A stretch of DNA of 6,712 bases from JALSIF01 sp026981635 [NCBI: bacterium]. GTDB taxonomy: Bacteria; 4484-113; JALSIF01. This document shows positions 1 through 5,813 of the stretch, in pieces; position 1 is the stretch's first letter, and each line of letters opens with the position of its first letter. Position numbers and translations under genes: made by a program. The DNA lies in contig JALSIF010000009.1 in assembly GCA_026981635.1 (NCBI GenBank), positions 1-6,712 on the forward strand, read 5' to 3'. Under the pieces are notes generated by a model that was not told the DNA's origin, did not search any database, and saw nothing but the letters and a program-made list of their open reading frames with translations.

Positions 1-1560
1 TTGCACCAGCAGGGTGACCTTGCGCTGGAAGAGGAGCAGCCAGGGCGCATCCTGGGCAAGGATTGCCTCCGCCTGGCGGTAGAGCTGGGCCCGTTTCTCT
101 TGATCCAGCTCCACCTGGGCCTGCCTGACCAGGGCGTCAAACCTAGGGTTCTGGTAGCGGCCGATGTTTCCCGCACTGCCCAGGTTGTGGGAATCCAAAA
201 GCTGATAGAGGTAGTTGTCCGGGTCGGGGTAGTCGGCCAGCCAGGTGTTCTGGGCCAGCTCAAACTCCCCGCTGTAGACCCGGTTTAAGAAGGCCCCCCA
301 GTCGCTGGTGTTGATGCTCACCTTGAGCCCCAGGGCAGAGAGGTCGGCGTGGATCGCCTCGGCGATCTGGCGGTGCTTGGTCTGGGTGTCCAGGTAGATG
401 GTGATCTCGGGCAGCCCCTCCCCATCCGGGTAGCCCGCCTCGGCCAGAAGTTCCTTGGCCTTCTCCGGGTCGTAGGGGTAGCCCTCAAAGTCGGGGTTGT
501 CATACCAGGTCCCCTCGGGCACATAGCCCTTCATCACCACCCCGGCCCCCTCCAGCACGTTCTCCACGATGTTCTCCTTGTCCACCGCATAGTTCAGCGC
601 CAGCCTGAGCTTGGGGTTCTGGGCAAAGATCCCCTTCTCGGTGTTGAAGGCCATGGCATACATATCCAGGGCCGGCTTCATCACCAAGAGCTTCTTTAGC
701 TTGGGGTCCTCCTTGATGGCCCGAAGCTGCCCCGCCGGCACGTCGGTGTGGTCCAGCTCCCCCGCCTTGAAGGCCTGCAGGCGGGCCGCCTCGTCCTTCA
801 TGATCTTGAAGATGATCCGCCGAAGCCAGGGCTCCCCCCGGTAGTAGCCCTCGTGGCGCTCCAGGACCAGGATACTGTCCCGGTCCCAGCGCTCAAACTT
901 AAACGGCCCCGCCCCCACCGGCTGGTTGCCAAACTGGTCCCCCAGCCGCTCTACCTCCTCCCGGGGGATGATGGCGCAGTTGAGCATCGCCAGCCGGTCT
1001 ATGAAGGGGGCGTAGGGCTCCTTTAGCCCGATCTCCACCGTATAGTCGTCAAGCGCTTTTATCGCCGGCTTGGTGGTGCTTTTTCCTTCAAAGTATTCCT
1101 TCGCCCCCACCACCGGGAAGAGCAGGTCGGCCCGGGGACTTTTCACTGCCGGGTCCACCAGCCGGGTGAGGGAGTAGACCACATCATCCGCCTTGATCTC
1201 CCGCCCGTTGTGGAACTTGGCCCCTTTGACCAGGTGGAAGGTGTAGGTGGTGCCGTCGTCGCTTACCTCCCAGCTCTGGGCCAGGGCAGGACGCAGGTTG
1301 CCGTCGGGGTCAAACTCCACCAGGGTGGCATGGATCTGGCGGGCCACCGCGGCGCTGTTGGAATCGGTGAGTTGGGCCGGGTCCAGGGTGACCGGGTCAC
1401 TGATTAGCGGGAAGCGGTACTCCCGGCTCTGGACCGCCGCCGGCAGCCGCTTGCCTTCTCCCCTAAGGGCAGCCTGCTCGGACTCCCCCCTGCCCCCCGG
1501 GCAGGCAAGCAACAGAACGGAGAAGAGAGCCATGACCGAGACCAGCACTTGTTTTCTCAT
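1..1560 (-). CDS. Peptide/nickel-type ABC transporter substrate-binding lipoprotein (family 5), C-terminus off the left edge
   Basis: This is the extracytoplasmic binding component of a DppA/OppA-type ABC importer, which would capture peptides or a similar solute and hand it to a membrane permease. The frame is open without a stop for 520 codons from the ATG at 1560 to the window edge. Residues 1-19 form a type II signal peptide (basic MRK, hydrophobic stretch, lipobox LLAC with Cys20), so the mature protein should be lipid-anchored. The SBP_bac_5 core follows: PALAQSWEVSDDG near 91-103, the FHNGREIKADDVVYSL signature near 116-131, GAGPF at 216-220, FKAGELD at 264-270, and DYPDPDNY at 443-450 near the C-terminus. 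Relatives run roughly 500-600 residues, so probably only a short tail is missing. The start is supported by AGGAGG eight bases upstream. The gene lies 39 bases after another family 5 lipoprotein on the same strand. Family assignment is firm; the ligand cannot be read from sequence. Confidence 0.95.
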   Translation of the reverse strand, partial: MRKQVLVSVMALFSVLLLACPGGRGESEQAALRGEGKRLPAAVQSREYRFPLISDPVTLDPAQLTDSNSAAVARQIHATLVEFDPDGNLRPALAQSWEVSDDGTTYTFHLVKGAKFHNGREIKADDVVYSLTRLVDPAVKSPRADLLFPVVGAKEYFEGKSTTKPAIKALDDYTVEIGLKEPYAPFIDRLAMLNCAIIPREEVERLGDQFGNQPVGAGPFKFERWDRDSILVLERHEGYYRGEPWLRRIIFKIMKDEAARLQAFKAGELDHTDVPAGQLRAIKEDPKLKKLLVMKPALDMYAMAFNTEKGIFAQNPKLRLALNYAVDKENIVENVLEGAGVVMKGYVPEGTWYDNPDFEGYPYDPEKAKELLAEAGYPDGEGLPEITIYLDTQTKHRQIAEAIHADLSALGLKVSINTSDWGAFLNRVYSGEFELAQNTWLADYPDPDNYLYQLLDSHNLGSAGNIGRYQNPRFDALVRQAQVELDQEKRAQLYRQAEAILAQDAPWLLLFQRKVTLLVQ

Positions 1561-1568
1561 GGGGAGAC

Positions 1569-1574
1569 CCTCCT
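1569..1574 (-). promoter_or_regulatory. Ribosome binding site (AGGAGG) of the downstream binding-protein gene
   Basis: On the minus strand a full AGGAGG lies eight bases before the ATG at 1560. It is the strongest Shine-Dalgarno sequence in the window and fixes the start that gives a proper lipoprotein signal peptide. It suggests this second binding protein is translated efficiently and independently of the gene before it. Confidence 0.8.
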
Positions 1575-1575
1575 C

Positions 1576-1600
1576 AGCTTTCACCCTGTCCCATAAAGCT
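1576..1600 (-). repeat. Inverted repeat between the two binding-protein genes
   Basis: AGCTTT (1576-1581) and AAAGCT (1595-1600) are perfect 6-bp complements around a 13-base loop. On the minus-strand mRNA this hairpin would start at the stop codon of the 613-residue binding protein and end just before the AGGAGG of the next gene. The stem is AT-rich in part and no U-run follows, so it does not look like a terminator. It could act as an mRNA processing or stability element, or be chance. Confidence 0.35.
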
Positions 1601-3441
1601 TAGCCCCTCGCCCCACTTAACTCGGCCAGCTTGCTGCCCGGCAGGGTGGGTCCGTAGTCCATCCCGCTGGGCTGGATGAAGTCGGCCTCCTTTCTGATCC
1701 AGAAGTCTGCCCCCCGGCTGAGCAGAAAGACCACCTCGCCCCGCGACTGGAGCCGGCGAACCAGACTGTCATAGAGCTGGAAGCGGGCTGAGGGCCGGTC
1801 CACCTCCCGGGCGCGGATGATCTTCTGGTTATAGGCCGGGTCGTTGAAGCCGGCAAAATTACCCAGCTGCCAGCGGTTGCGGCTGGTACTGAGTGCCCCC
1901 AGCATGCGGGTATAGAAGATGCTGTCCGGATCAGGATAGGGGTAGTCAAACCGCTCAAGCCAGAGGATGGCCAGCCCCTGCTCAACCCGCTTCTCCCACG
2001 CTCCCAACGGGACCGGCGAGTCCACGATGGGGAAGGCAAGGTCGTTCATCTCATCCAGGATCGCCCTGCCCAGGGCGTACTGCTCCTCATCGTCTGAGCG
2101 GTACCAGAAGCGGTGGGGAGGAAGGTAGAAGCCCTGTGGATGCTCCGACTTGGCCAAGAGCTCTGCCGCCCTGCCCGGGTCGTAGGTGTAGAAGGGGCTA
2201 AGCTCAAACTCCTGGTTATAGAGCGGACTTGCCCGCGGGATGAGGTCGTAGAGAGGCTTGTGGAGGGTGCCAAACATGCGCTCCGACCACACCCCCCGGT
2301 TCATGTGGAAGCCCACCGCGCGTCTTAGGGCCGCCCGGTTCTCCAGCGGGATCTCCCGGTAGGGGTCGGCCCTAAGGTTCATCCCCATGTAGAAGAGGGA
2401 GTAGAGCTCCACCCTCACCTCCCGGTGGGGGGGAAGACTCTCAAGCTCAAGCCCGCCTGCCCTCAGCCGGCCATACTCAAGCGGGGGCACCTCCACCACA
2501 TCAAGCTCCCCCGCCTGGAAGGCCCTGACCAGCTCCTCCCCCTTGCCGTAGCGGCGGATGCGGACCTCCTTTACCAACGGCCTGCCCAGCCCCCACTGGG
2601 GGTTCTGTTTAAGCAGGAGGCCGTCCTTTCCCACCTCGGAGATAAGGAAGGGCCCGCTTGGGGGTGGGAGGGAGTCGGTTGAGCTTAGGGGCGGGTAGTT
2701 AAACCCCAGCTCCTCCTCCTTTACCCCCAGCCGCCCGTCTCCCGGTAGGGAGCCAAACTCAGCCAGCACCTTTTCGGCCGGCGCCTGGGATCGGGCCCAC
2801 TCCAGGTGCTCATCCACCCACTCGGCCGGCACGATGGAGAAGTTCACCGCCGAGAGCACCAGGGGAAGCAGGCGGTTCTTGTGCTTCAGGCGGATGACCA
2901 CCGTCTGGGGGTCGGGTGTCTGCACCCCGGCGATGCGGTCAGCCTTGCCCAACCAGACCTCCTTGGCCCCCTCTACCCAGTCGTCGCTGAAGGTAAAGAG
3001 CTGGCCCGCCTGGGGGTTGGCCGGCCCCAGCGCCGCCGCCAGGGCAAGGGAGGCGGCAACGTCCTCACTGTCAAGCTCGCTCCCGTCGGCAAACCTTAAC
3101 CCCTCCCGCAGGTGAAAGACAAACTCCATCCCCTCCTCCCGCTCCTCCCAGCTCTGGGCAATGAGCGGGCGCGCCTCCCCCGAAGCGGGGTCAAAGTAGG
3201 TGAGCGTGTCCCACACCTTGCGCGCGATGCTCACCTCCAGGGGGGTGCGGGCGGTGAAGGGCAGGAAGCGCTCGGGGAGAAACTCCAGCGTGCCAAGTCT
3301 CAGGGTGGAGACCTTCTGCTCGGCTGCCTGCTGATTACCTGAATCCCCATTTCCCCCTGCCGGACAGCCAACAAGCACCACCAGCCCCAAAAGTAGGGCC
3401 ACCGCTCGCAGGCGACCAGCTGCTCTCTCCCTTTCTGCCAT
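1600..3441 (-). CDS. Family 5 ABC transporter substrate-binding lipoprotein (613 aa) with an inserted segment
   Basis: This is a second DppA/OppA-type extracytoplasmic solute-binding protein. The chosen start (ATG at 3441) gives a basic N-region, hydrophobic residues 13-24 and the lipobox LVGC with Cys26. The frame is open 76 codons further upstream, but that would bury the signal peptide and run into the previous gene. Family features are RPLIAQSWEE near 91-100, the FADGSELDSEDVAASL signature near 117-132, PSGPFLI at 261-267, FQAGELDVVEVP near 308-319, a late DYPYPDPDSIFY near 499-510 and NDPAYNQKI near 533-541. At 613 residues it is long for the family. About 40 extra residues lie between IVP (203-205) and GPF (263-265) compared with its neighbour. 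An AGGGGAG five bases before the ATG can serve as ribosome binding site. It starts 40 bases after the membrane-protein gene and ends 39 bases before the next binding protein. Substrate unknown; peptides are the default for the family. Confidence 0.93.
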   Translation of the reverse strand: MAERERAAGRLRAVALLLGLVVLVGCPAGGNGDSGNQQAAEQKVSTLRLGTLEFLPERFLPFTARTPLEVSIARKVWDTLTYFDPASGEARPLIAQSWEEREEGMEFVFHLREGLRFADGSELDSEDVAASLALAAALGPANPQAGQLFTFSDDWVEGAKEVWLGKADRIAGVQTPDPQTVVIRLKHKNRLLPLVLSAVNFSIVPAEWVDEHLEWARSQAPAEKVLAEFGSLPGDGRLGVKEEELGFNYPPLSSTDSLPPPSGPFLISEVGKDGLLLKQNPQWGLGRPLVKEVRIRRYGKGEELVRAFQAGELDVVEVPPLEYGRLRAGGLELESLPPHREVRVELYSLFYMGMNLRADPYREIPLENRAALRRAVGFHMNRGVWSERMFGTLHKPLYDLIPRASPLYNQEFELSPFYTYDPGRAAELLAKSEHPQGFYLPPHRFWYRSDDEEQYALGRAILDEMNDLAFPIVDSPVPLGAWEKRVEQGLAILWLERFDYPYPDPDSIFYTRMLGALSTSRNRWQLGNFAGFNDPAYNQKIIRAREVDRPSARFQLYDSLVRRLQSRGEVVFLLSRGADFWIRKEADFIQPSGMDYGPTLPGSKLAELSGARG

Positions 3442-3446
3442 GGGAA

Positions 3447-3453
3447 CTCCCCT
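3447..3453 (-). promoter_or_regulatory. Shine-Dalgarno-like AGGGGAG of the 613-aa binding protein
   Basis: AGGGGAG lies five bases before the ATG at 3441 on the minus strand. It supports that start over the long open upstream extension. The spacing is slightly short, so the site is probably of moderate strength. Confidence 0.5.
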
Positions 3454-3481
3454 AAAAGGACGAAGACCAGCCCTGCCTAGT

Positions 3482-4033
3482 TTATCCCCTCGCCTCCTCC
3501 CCGGCAAAAAATATCTCCTCCAGCACCCTCTCTGCCAGGTTGTAGGCAAACATCCCCAGCGGTGGAAGGTATACGCCGGTAAGTAGGGCAAACTGGATGA
3601 GGGGCCCAATGAGCCAGCCAAGCCTCCTTGCCACCAGCCGGCGACCCGGCCAGCAGCCCTCGCCGGCAAGATACTTAGCCGCCACCCTCAGCGCATCCCG
3701 CCTGAGGTCCCCCCGCGCCTCGTCCAGCACTTGAAGCACGGTAAGCATCCCCCTTGGAGGGCGAAACATCTCCTGCATGAGGAGGTCAAGCAGGATGAGG
3801 AGGAGAAAGTAGAGGCCCATAAGGGTCAGCACCCCCACCGCCGCCAGGGCGTGGAGTAAGGCGAAGAACGCCACCCCGAGATAAAAGAGAGGTATCGCCC
3901 ACCAGAGCTGATACTCCCCCAGCATCCGCCGGGCGTAGGCGGGGATGCCCCGCCGCCTCCTTTGCCTGGCCCGCCGGGAGGGCTTGGGGCCTCCTCTTAT
4001 CTCCCCATCCCCACTCCCCTGGGAAGCAGCCAT
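3482..4033 (-). CDS. Hypothetical small membrane protein (183 aa), first gene of the binding-protein unit
   Basis: I do not recognise this protein. From the ATG at 4033 it has a strongly basic N-terminal region (residues 17-36, including a run of four Arg at 25-28). A long hydrophobic block at about 42-86 is enough for two membrane helices. An amphipathic charged stretch follows (about 97-137, with DEARGDLRRDALR), then one or two further hydrophobic segments at about 138-163 and an acidic end. Positive charges before the first helix suggest a cytoplasmic N-terminus. It is too short to be a Dpp/Opp-type or ABC-2-type permease, and I see none of their motifs. The frame is open further upstream to 4417, but that part overlaps the divergent ATPase gene and is rejected. 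There is no Shine-Dalgarno before 4033; a TAAACT box seven bases upstream may indicate a leaderless transcript. An internal ATG at 3925 (residue 37) is a possible alternative start. Its stop lies 40 bases before the 613-aa lipoprotein gene, so co-transcription is likely. Confidence 0.7.
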   Translation of the reverse strand: MAASQGSGDGEIRGGPKPSRRARQRRRRGIPAYARRMLGEYQLWWAIPLFYLGVAFFALLHALAAVGVLTLMGLYFLLLILLDLLMQEMFRPPRGMLTVLQVLDEARGDLRRDALRVAAKYLAGEGCWPGRRLVARRLGWLIGPLIQFALLTGVYLPPLGMFAYNLAERVLEEIFFAGEEARG

Positions 4034-4040
4034 CCCGGCC

Positions 4041-4046
4041 AGTTTA
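4041..4046 (-). promoter_or_regulatory. Candidate -10 box (TAAACT) for a leaderless transcript
   Basis: On the minus strand TAAACT is followed by seven bases (GGCCGGG) and then the ATG at 4033. This is the TANNNT-to-start spacing seen for leaderless genes, and the gene lacks a Shine-Dalgarno sequence. I see no good -35 at 16-18 bases further upstream, so the call rests on the -10 and spacing alone. Confidence 0.3.
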
Positions 4047-4054
4047 GTTAGGAC

Positions 4055-4059
4055 AGGGG
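4055..4059 (+). promoter_or_regulatory. Shine-Dalgarno-like AGGGG of the ABC ATPase gene
   Basis: AGGGG lies seven bases before the ATG at 4067. It favours that start over the in-frame ATG at 4079, which has no such site at the right distance. Confidence 0.55.
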
Positions 4060-4066
4060 TAATAGA

Positions 4067-5218
4067 ATGGCATTGACCATGTCCCTTTCCGCCCACCATG
4101 CCGCGGGACTGCCCACCGCCTCCGACGGTGAGTTTCCCATCATCACCGTCTCCCACCTGACCAAGGTCTACCGCCAGGTGGTGAGGCGGGAAGGTTTCAC
4201 GGGTGCGCTGATTGACCTTTTTAACCGCCGCTACCGGGAGGTGCGGGCGGTGGACGACATAAGCTTCACCATCGCCCGGGGCGAGATCGTGGGCTACATC
4301 GGGGCCAACGGGGCAGGCAAGTCCACCACCATAAAGATCCTCACCGGCATCCTGGTCCCCACCTCTGGGAAGGTGGTGGTAAACGGACTTGTCCCCTGGC
4401 GGGAGCGCTTTCGCCACACCCGCCAGATCGGGGTGGTCTTCGGCCAGCGCACCCAGCTCTGGTGGGACCTGGCGGTGATTGAGGCCTTCCGCCTGCTAAA
4501 GGAGATCTACCGGGTGCCGGAAAGGGAGTTTCGCCGCCGGCTGGACCTGTTTGTGGAGGTGCTTGACATTGCCGACCTGCTCCACACCCAGGTGCGCAAA
4601 CTCTCCCTCGGCCAGCGCATGAAGTGCGACCTTGCCGCCAGCCTGCTCCACAACCCGCCGGTGGTCTTCCTGGACGAGCCCACCATCGGCCTGGATGTGG
4701 CGGTAAAGCAGCGCATCCGCAAGTTCATCCGCACGGTAAACGCGGAGGAGAAGACCACCGTGATCCTCACCACCCACGACCTCAAGGACATTGAGGCCCT
4801 CTGCCCCCGGCTGATCATCCTTGACCGGGGGCGCATTCTCTACGACGGCTCCCAAGCCGGCCTGCTGGAGCGCTTTGGCCGCTACCGCCGCCTGTTCATG
4901 GAGCTTGACCTTCGGGCGCTGGGGATTGAGGGAGATCCAACTTCACCCGAGGCGCTGGATCGGGTGCGGAAGCACCTGCGGGAGCTTATTGAGAGCTACC
5001 AGATGCGCCTGCGCCACCGGGGCGGCCCCATCTTCTCCCTCAGTTTTGACCGCACCCAGATTAGTGCCAGTGAGGTGCTTGAGGCGGTATTGAAGAGCCT
5101 TCCAGTCCATGATCTGGAACTCCGCGAGCCCGATTTGGAGCAGATCGTAAGGGCCATCTACGAGCGCTCCAGCCAGGACCAGCAGGTCATCGCCACCCCA
5201 AATCGAACCCGAACCTAG
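4067..5218 (+). CDS. ABC-2-type exporter ATP-binding protein (COG4586-like), 383 aa
   Basis: This is a cytoplasmic ATPase subunit that would drive an ABC-2-type export or membrane-remodelling transporter. All nucleotide-binding elements are present: Walker A GANGAGKST at 79-87, Q-loop Gln127 in VVFGQRTQLWWD, signature LSLGQRMK at 179-186, Walker B VVFLDEP at 199-205 with catalytic Glu204, D-loop around Asp210, and switch His237 in TTHD. The LSLGQ form of the signature, the VFGQRTQLWWDL stretch and the basic insert before the second strand (about 36-60, ending RYREVRAVDDISF) are typical of the uncharacterised COG4586 group and unlike peptide-importer ATPases. A C-terminal extension (about 270-383) ends with the group-like LREPDLEQIVRAIYE. 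In this group the ATPase is usually followed by two ABC-2 permease genes. Here a convergent lipoprotein gene follows, so the ATPase stands alone. It is divergent from the membrane-protein gene with 33 bases between starts. Function is sound at the level of ATPase; cargo unknown. Confidence 0.93.
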   Translation: MALTMSLSAHHAAGLPTASDGEFPIITVSHLTKVYRQVVRREGFTGALIDLFNRRYREVRAVDDISFTIARGEIVGYIGANGAGKSTTIKILTGILVPTSGKVVVNGLVPWRERFRHTRQIGVVFGQRTQLWWDLAVIEAFRLLKEIYRVPEREFRRRLDLFVEVLDIADLLHTQVRKLSLGQRMKCDLAASLLHNPPVVFLDEPTIGLDVAVKQRIRKFIRTVNAEEKTTVILTTHDLKDIEALCPRLIILDRGRILYDGSQAGLLERFGRYRRLFMELDLRALGIEGDPTSPEALDRVRKHLRELIESYQMRLRHRGGPIFSLSFDRTQISASEVLEAVLKSLPVHDLELREPDLEQIVRAIYERSSQDQQVIATPNRTRT

Positions 5219-5250
5219 CTATTATCAGTTGAATTGGAGAATAATGTAAT

Positions 5251-5264
5251 GGAAGTCACCTTCC
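5251..5264 (-). terminator. Small hairpin in the convergent gap, possible weak terminator
   Basis: GGAAG (5251-5255) and CTTCC (5260-5264) form a perfect 5-bp stem. Read on the minus strand the loop is GTGA, a stable GNRA tetraloop, and the tail ATTACATTATTC is fairly T-rich. It lies 20 bases past the stop of the acidic lipoprotein gene and 32 bases past the stop of the ATPase gene. The stem is short and there is no unbroken T-run, so strength is doubtful. Nothing better is present in the 66-base gap. Confidence 0.35.
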
Positions 5265-5284
5265 CAGCTTGAAGGCTCTCTCCG

Positions 5285-5695
5285 TTAAGCGAGCTTGCAG
5301 GGATTAGCTGGCGGGCCACAGGGGTTCTCGGCGGAGGTATCTTCACCACCGCTCTCCTCCTCCTCAGATGCGGCCTCTTCATCCTGCCCCTCCGCTCCAG
5401 GCTTCTCTTCCTGAGAAGCCTCATCATCGTAGGTCCCCTCACCTTCGGGGGTGGCCTCCTCCACCGAGGGCTCCTCCACAGCATCTTCCATGGCATCCTT
5501 GGTCTCGCTCTCCACAGGAGCGGTTTCCTCACCCTCGGTGGGAGCAACATCCTCAACCTCCTCCGGGGTGCCGGGCATTGGCTCGGTGACAGTCCCAGTT
5601 ACTCCCTTGACCTTCTCCGGCTGCTGCTTGGGGCAGCCGAGGGCAAACACCAAAACTAAAGCCACTAGGCTGAGCACAATCACCGAAATCCTCAT
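5285..5695 (-). CDS. Small acidic lipoprotein with C-terminal NPC-x4-NPC motif (136 aa)
   Basis: I do not recognise a family. The ATG at 5695 is preceded by GGAGGA and starts a clear type II signal peptide: MRISV, hydrophobic residues 5-19, then FALGC with Cys21. Ala at -3 is a less common but acceptable lipobox residue. An open 29-codon upstream extension would spoil the signal and is rejected. The mature chain is low complexity: residues 41-123 contain about 34 Glu or Asp with only two Lys, plus many Pro, Gly, Ser, Thr and Ala. This suggests a disordered, strongly negative tether. The last residues hold Asn-Pro-Cys twice (124-126 and 131-133), so two Cys are spaced C-x6-C. Plausible roles are a surface spacer, cation binding, or a disulfide or metal site at the tip; none is shown. 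It is convergent with the ATPase gene and divergent from glutamate dehydrogenase, so it is probably a single-gene unit. Confidence 0.8.
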   Translation of the reverse strand: MRISVIVLSLVALVLVFALGCPKQQPEKVKGVTGTVTEPMPGTPEEVEDVAPTEGEETAPVESETKDAMEDAVEEPSVEEATPEGEGTYDDEASQEEKPGAEGQDEEAASEEEESGGEDTSAENPCGPPANPCKLA

Positions 5696-5700
5696 CGCAG

Positions 5701-5706
5701 TCCTCC
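5701..5706 (-). promoter_or_regulatory. Ribosome binding site (GGAGGA) of the acidic lipoprotein
   Basis: GGAGGA lies five bases before the ATG at 5695 on the minus strand. It decides the start in favour of the form with a proper lipoprotein signal peptide. Confidence 0.75.
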
Positions 5707-5721
5707 GTCTCCTATGGATTT

Positions 5722-5739
5722 CCCGCTCCAGGGAGCGGG
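5722..5739 (-). repeat. Perfect GC-rich hairpin in the lipoprotein leader
   Basis: CCCGCTC (5722-5728) and GAGCGGG (5733-5739) are perfect 7-bp complements around a four-base loop; the innermost loop bases are also complementary. It lies between the candidate -10 box and the ribosome binding site of the acidic lipoprotein gene, close to the expected transcript start. No T-run follows on either strand and no gene points into it as a terminator would need. It is best read as a 5' stabilising stem-loop in the mRNA or a protein-binding palindrome. Confidence 0.55.
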
Positions 5740-5764
5740 GTAGGTAGTTTAGCACAGCTACCCC
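5737..5764. repeat. 7-bp inverted repeat flanking the lipoprotein -10 box (operator candidate)
   Basis: GGGGTAG (5737-5743) and CTACCCC (5758-5764) are perfect complements separated by 14 bases. The half-sites are 21 bases apart centre to centre, about two helical turns, so a dimer could contact both on one face. The candidate -10 box at 5746-5751 sits inside, which would let a bound protein block transcription. The first arm overlaps the GC-rich hairpin by three bases. No regulator gene is in the window. Confidence 0.4.
5746..5751 (-). promoter_or_regulatory. Candidate extended -10 box (TGCTAAACT) for the acidic lipoprotein gene
   Basis: On the minus strand TAAACT matches TATAAT at four of six positions and is preceded by TGC, giving an extended -10 element. 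Extended -10 promoters can work without a strong -35, and none is clear here. Transcription would begin near 5739 and give a leader of about 44 bases holding the GC-rich hairpin and the GGAGGA site. Confidence 0.4.
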
Positions 5765-5776
5765 CCTTTTTGCTAG

Positions 5777-5807
5777 TTGCAAATTCGCAGGTCTACTCTG
5801 ATAAGCT
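5777..5807 (+). promoter_or_regulatory. Candidate promoter of the glutamate dehydrogenase gene, possibly leaderless
   Basis: TTGCAA (5777-5782) can serve as -35. GATAAG lies 17 bases later (5800-5805, four of six matches to TATAAT). The overlapping TAAGCT (5802-5807) fits TANNNT and ends six bases before the ATG at 5814. Either reading puts transcription start at or next to the ATG, which agrees with the lack of any Shine-Dalgarno sequence there. TTGCAA is its own reverse complement and so could also be bound symmetrically. Confidence 0.35.
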
Positions 5808-5813
5808 CAACCC

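Noticed and set aside
1574-1594. Six-codon mini-ORF (MGQGES) on the minus strand between the binding-protein genes
   Set aside because: It lies inside the loop and second arm of the hairpin and has no convincing ribosome binding site, so it is probably chance.
1247-1603. Plus-strand open frame of 118 codons across the start of the second binding protein
   Set aside because: It is antisense to a clear family 5 gene. Its open frame is explained by GC-rich third positions of the real gene; the other plus-strand frames in 1-3400 are rejected for the same reason.
3442-3669. N-terminal extension of the 613-aa binding protein to a 689-aa reading frame
   Set aside because: It overlaps most of the last third of the membrane-protein gene, has no ribosome binding site and would bury the lipoprotein signal peptide.
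4034-4417. N-terminal extension of the 183-aa membrane protein to 311 codons
   Set aside because: It is antisense to the well-supported ATPase gene, including its Walker A region, and its translation shows no family features.
5219-5250. AT-rich ATTAT...ATAAT pairing as a terminator for the ATPase gene
   Set aside because: The 5-bp AT stem with a 15-base loop is too weak, and no T-run follows on the plus strand.
5696-5782. 29-codon extension of the acidic lipoprotein
   Set aside because: It covers the ribosome binding site and the GC-rich hairpin, and places Arg-rich sequence before the signal peptide.
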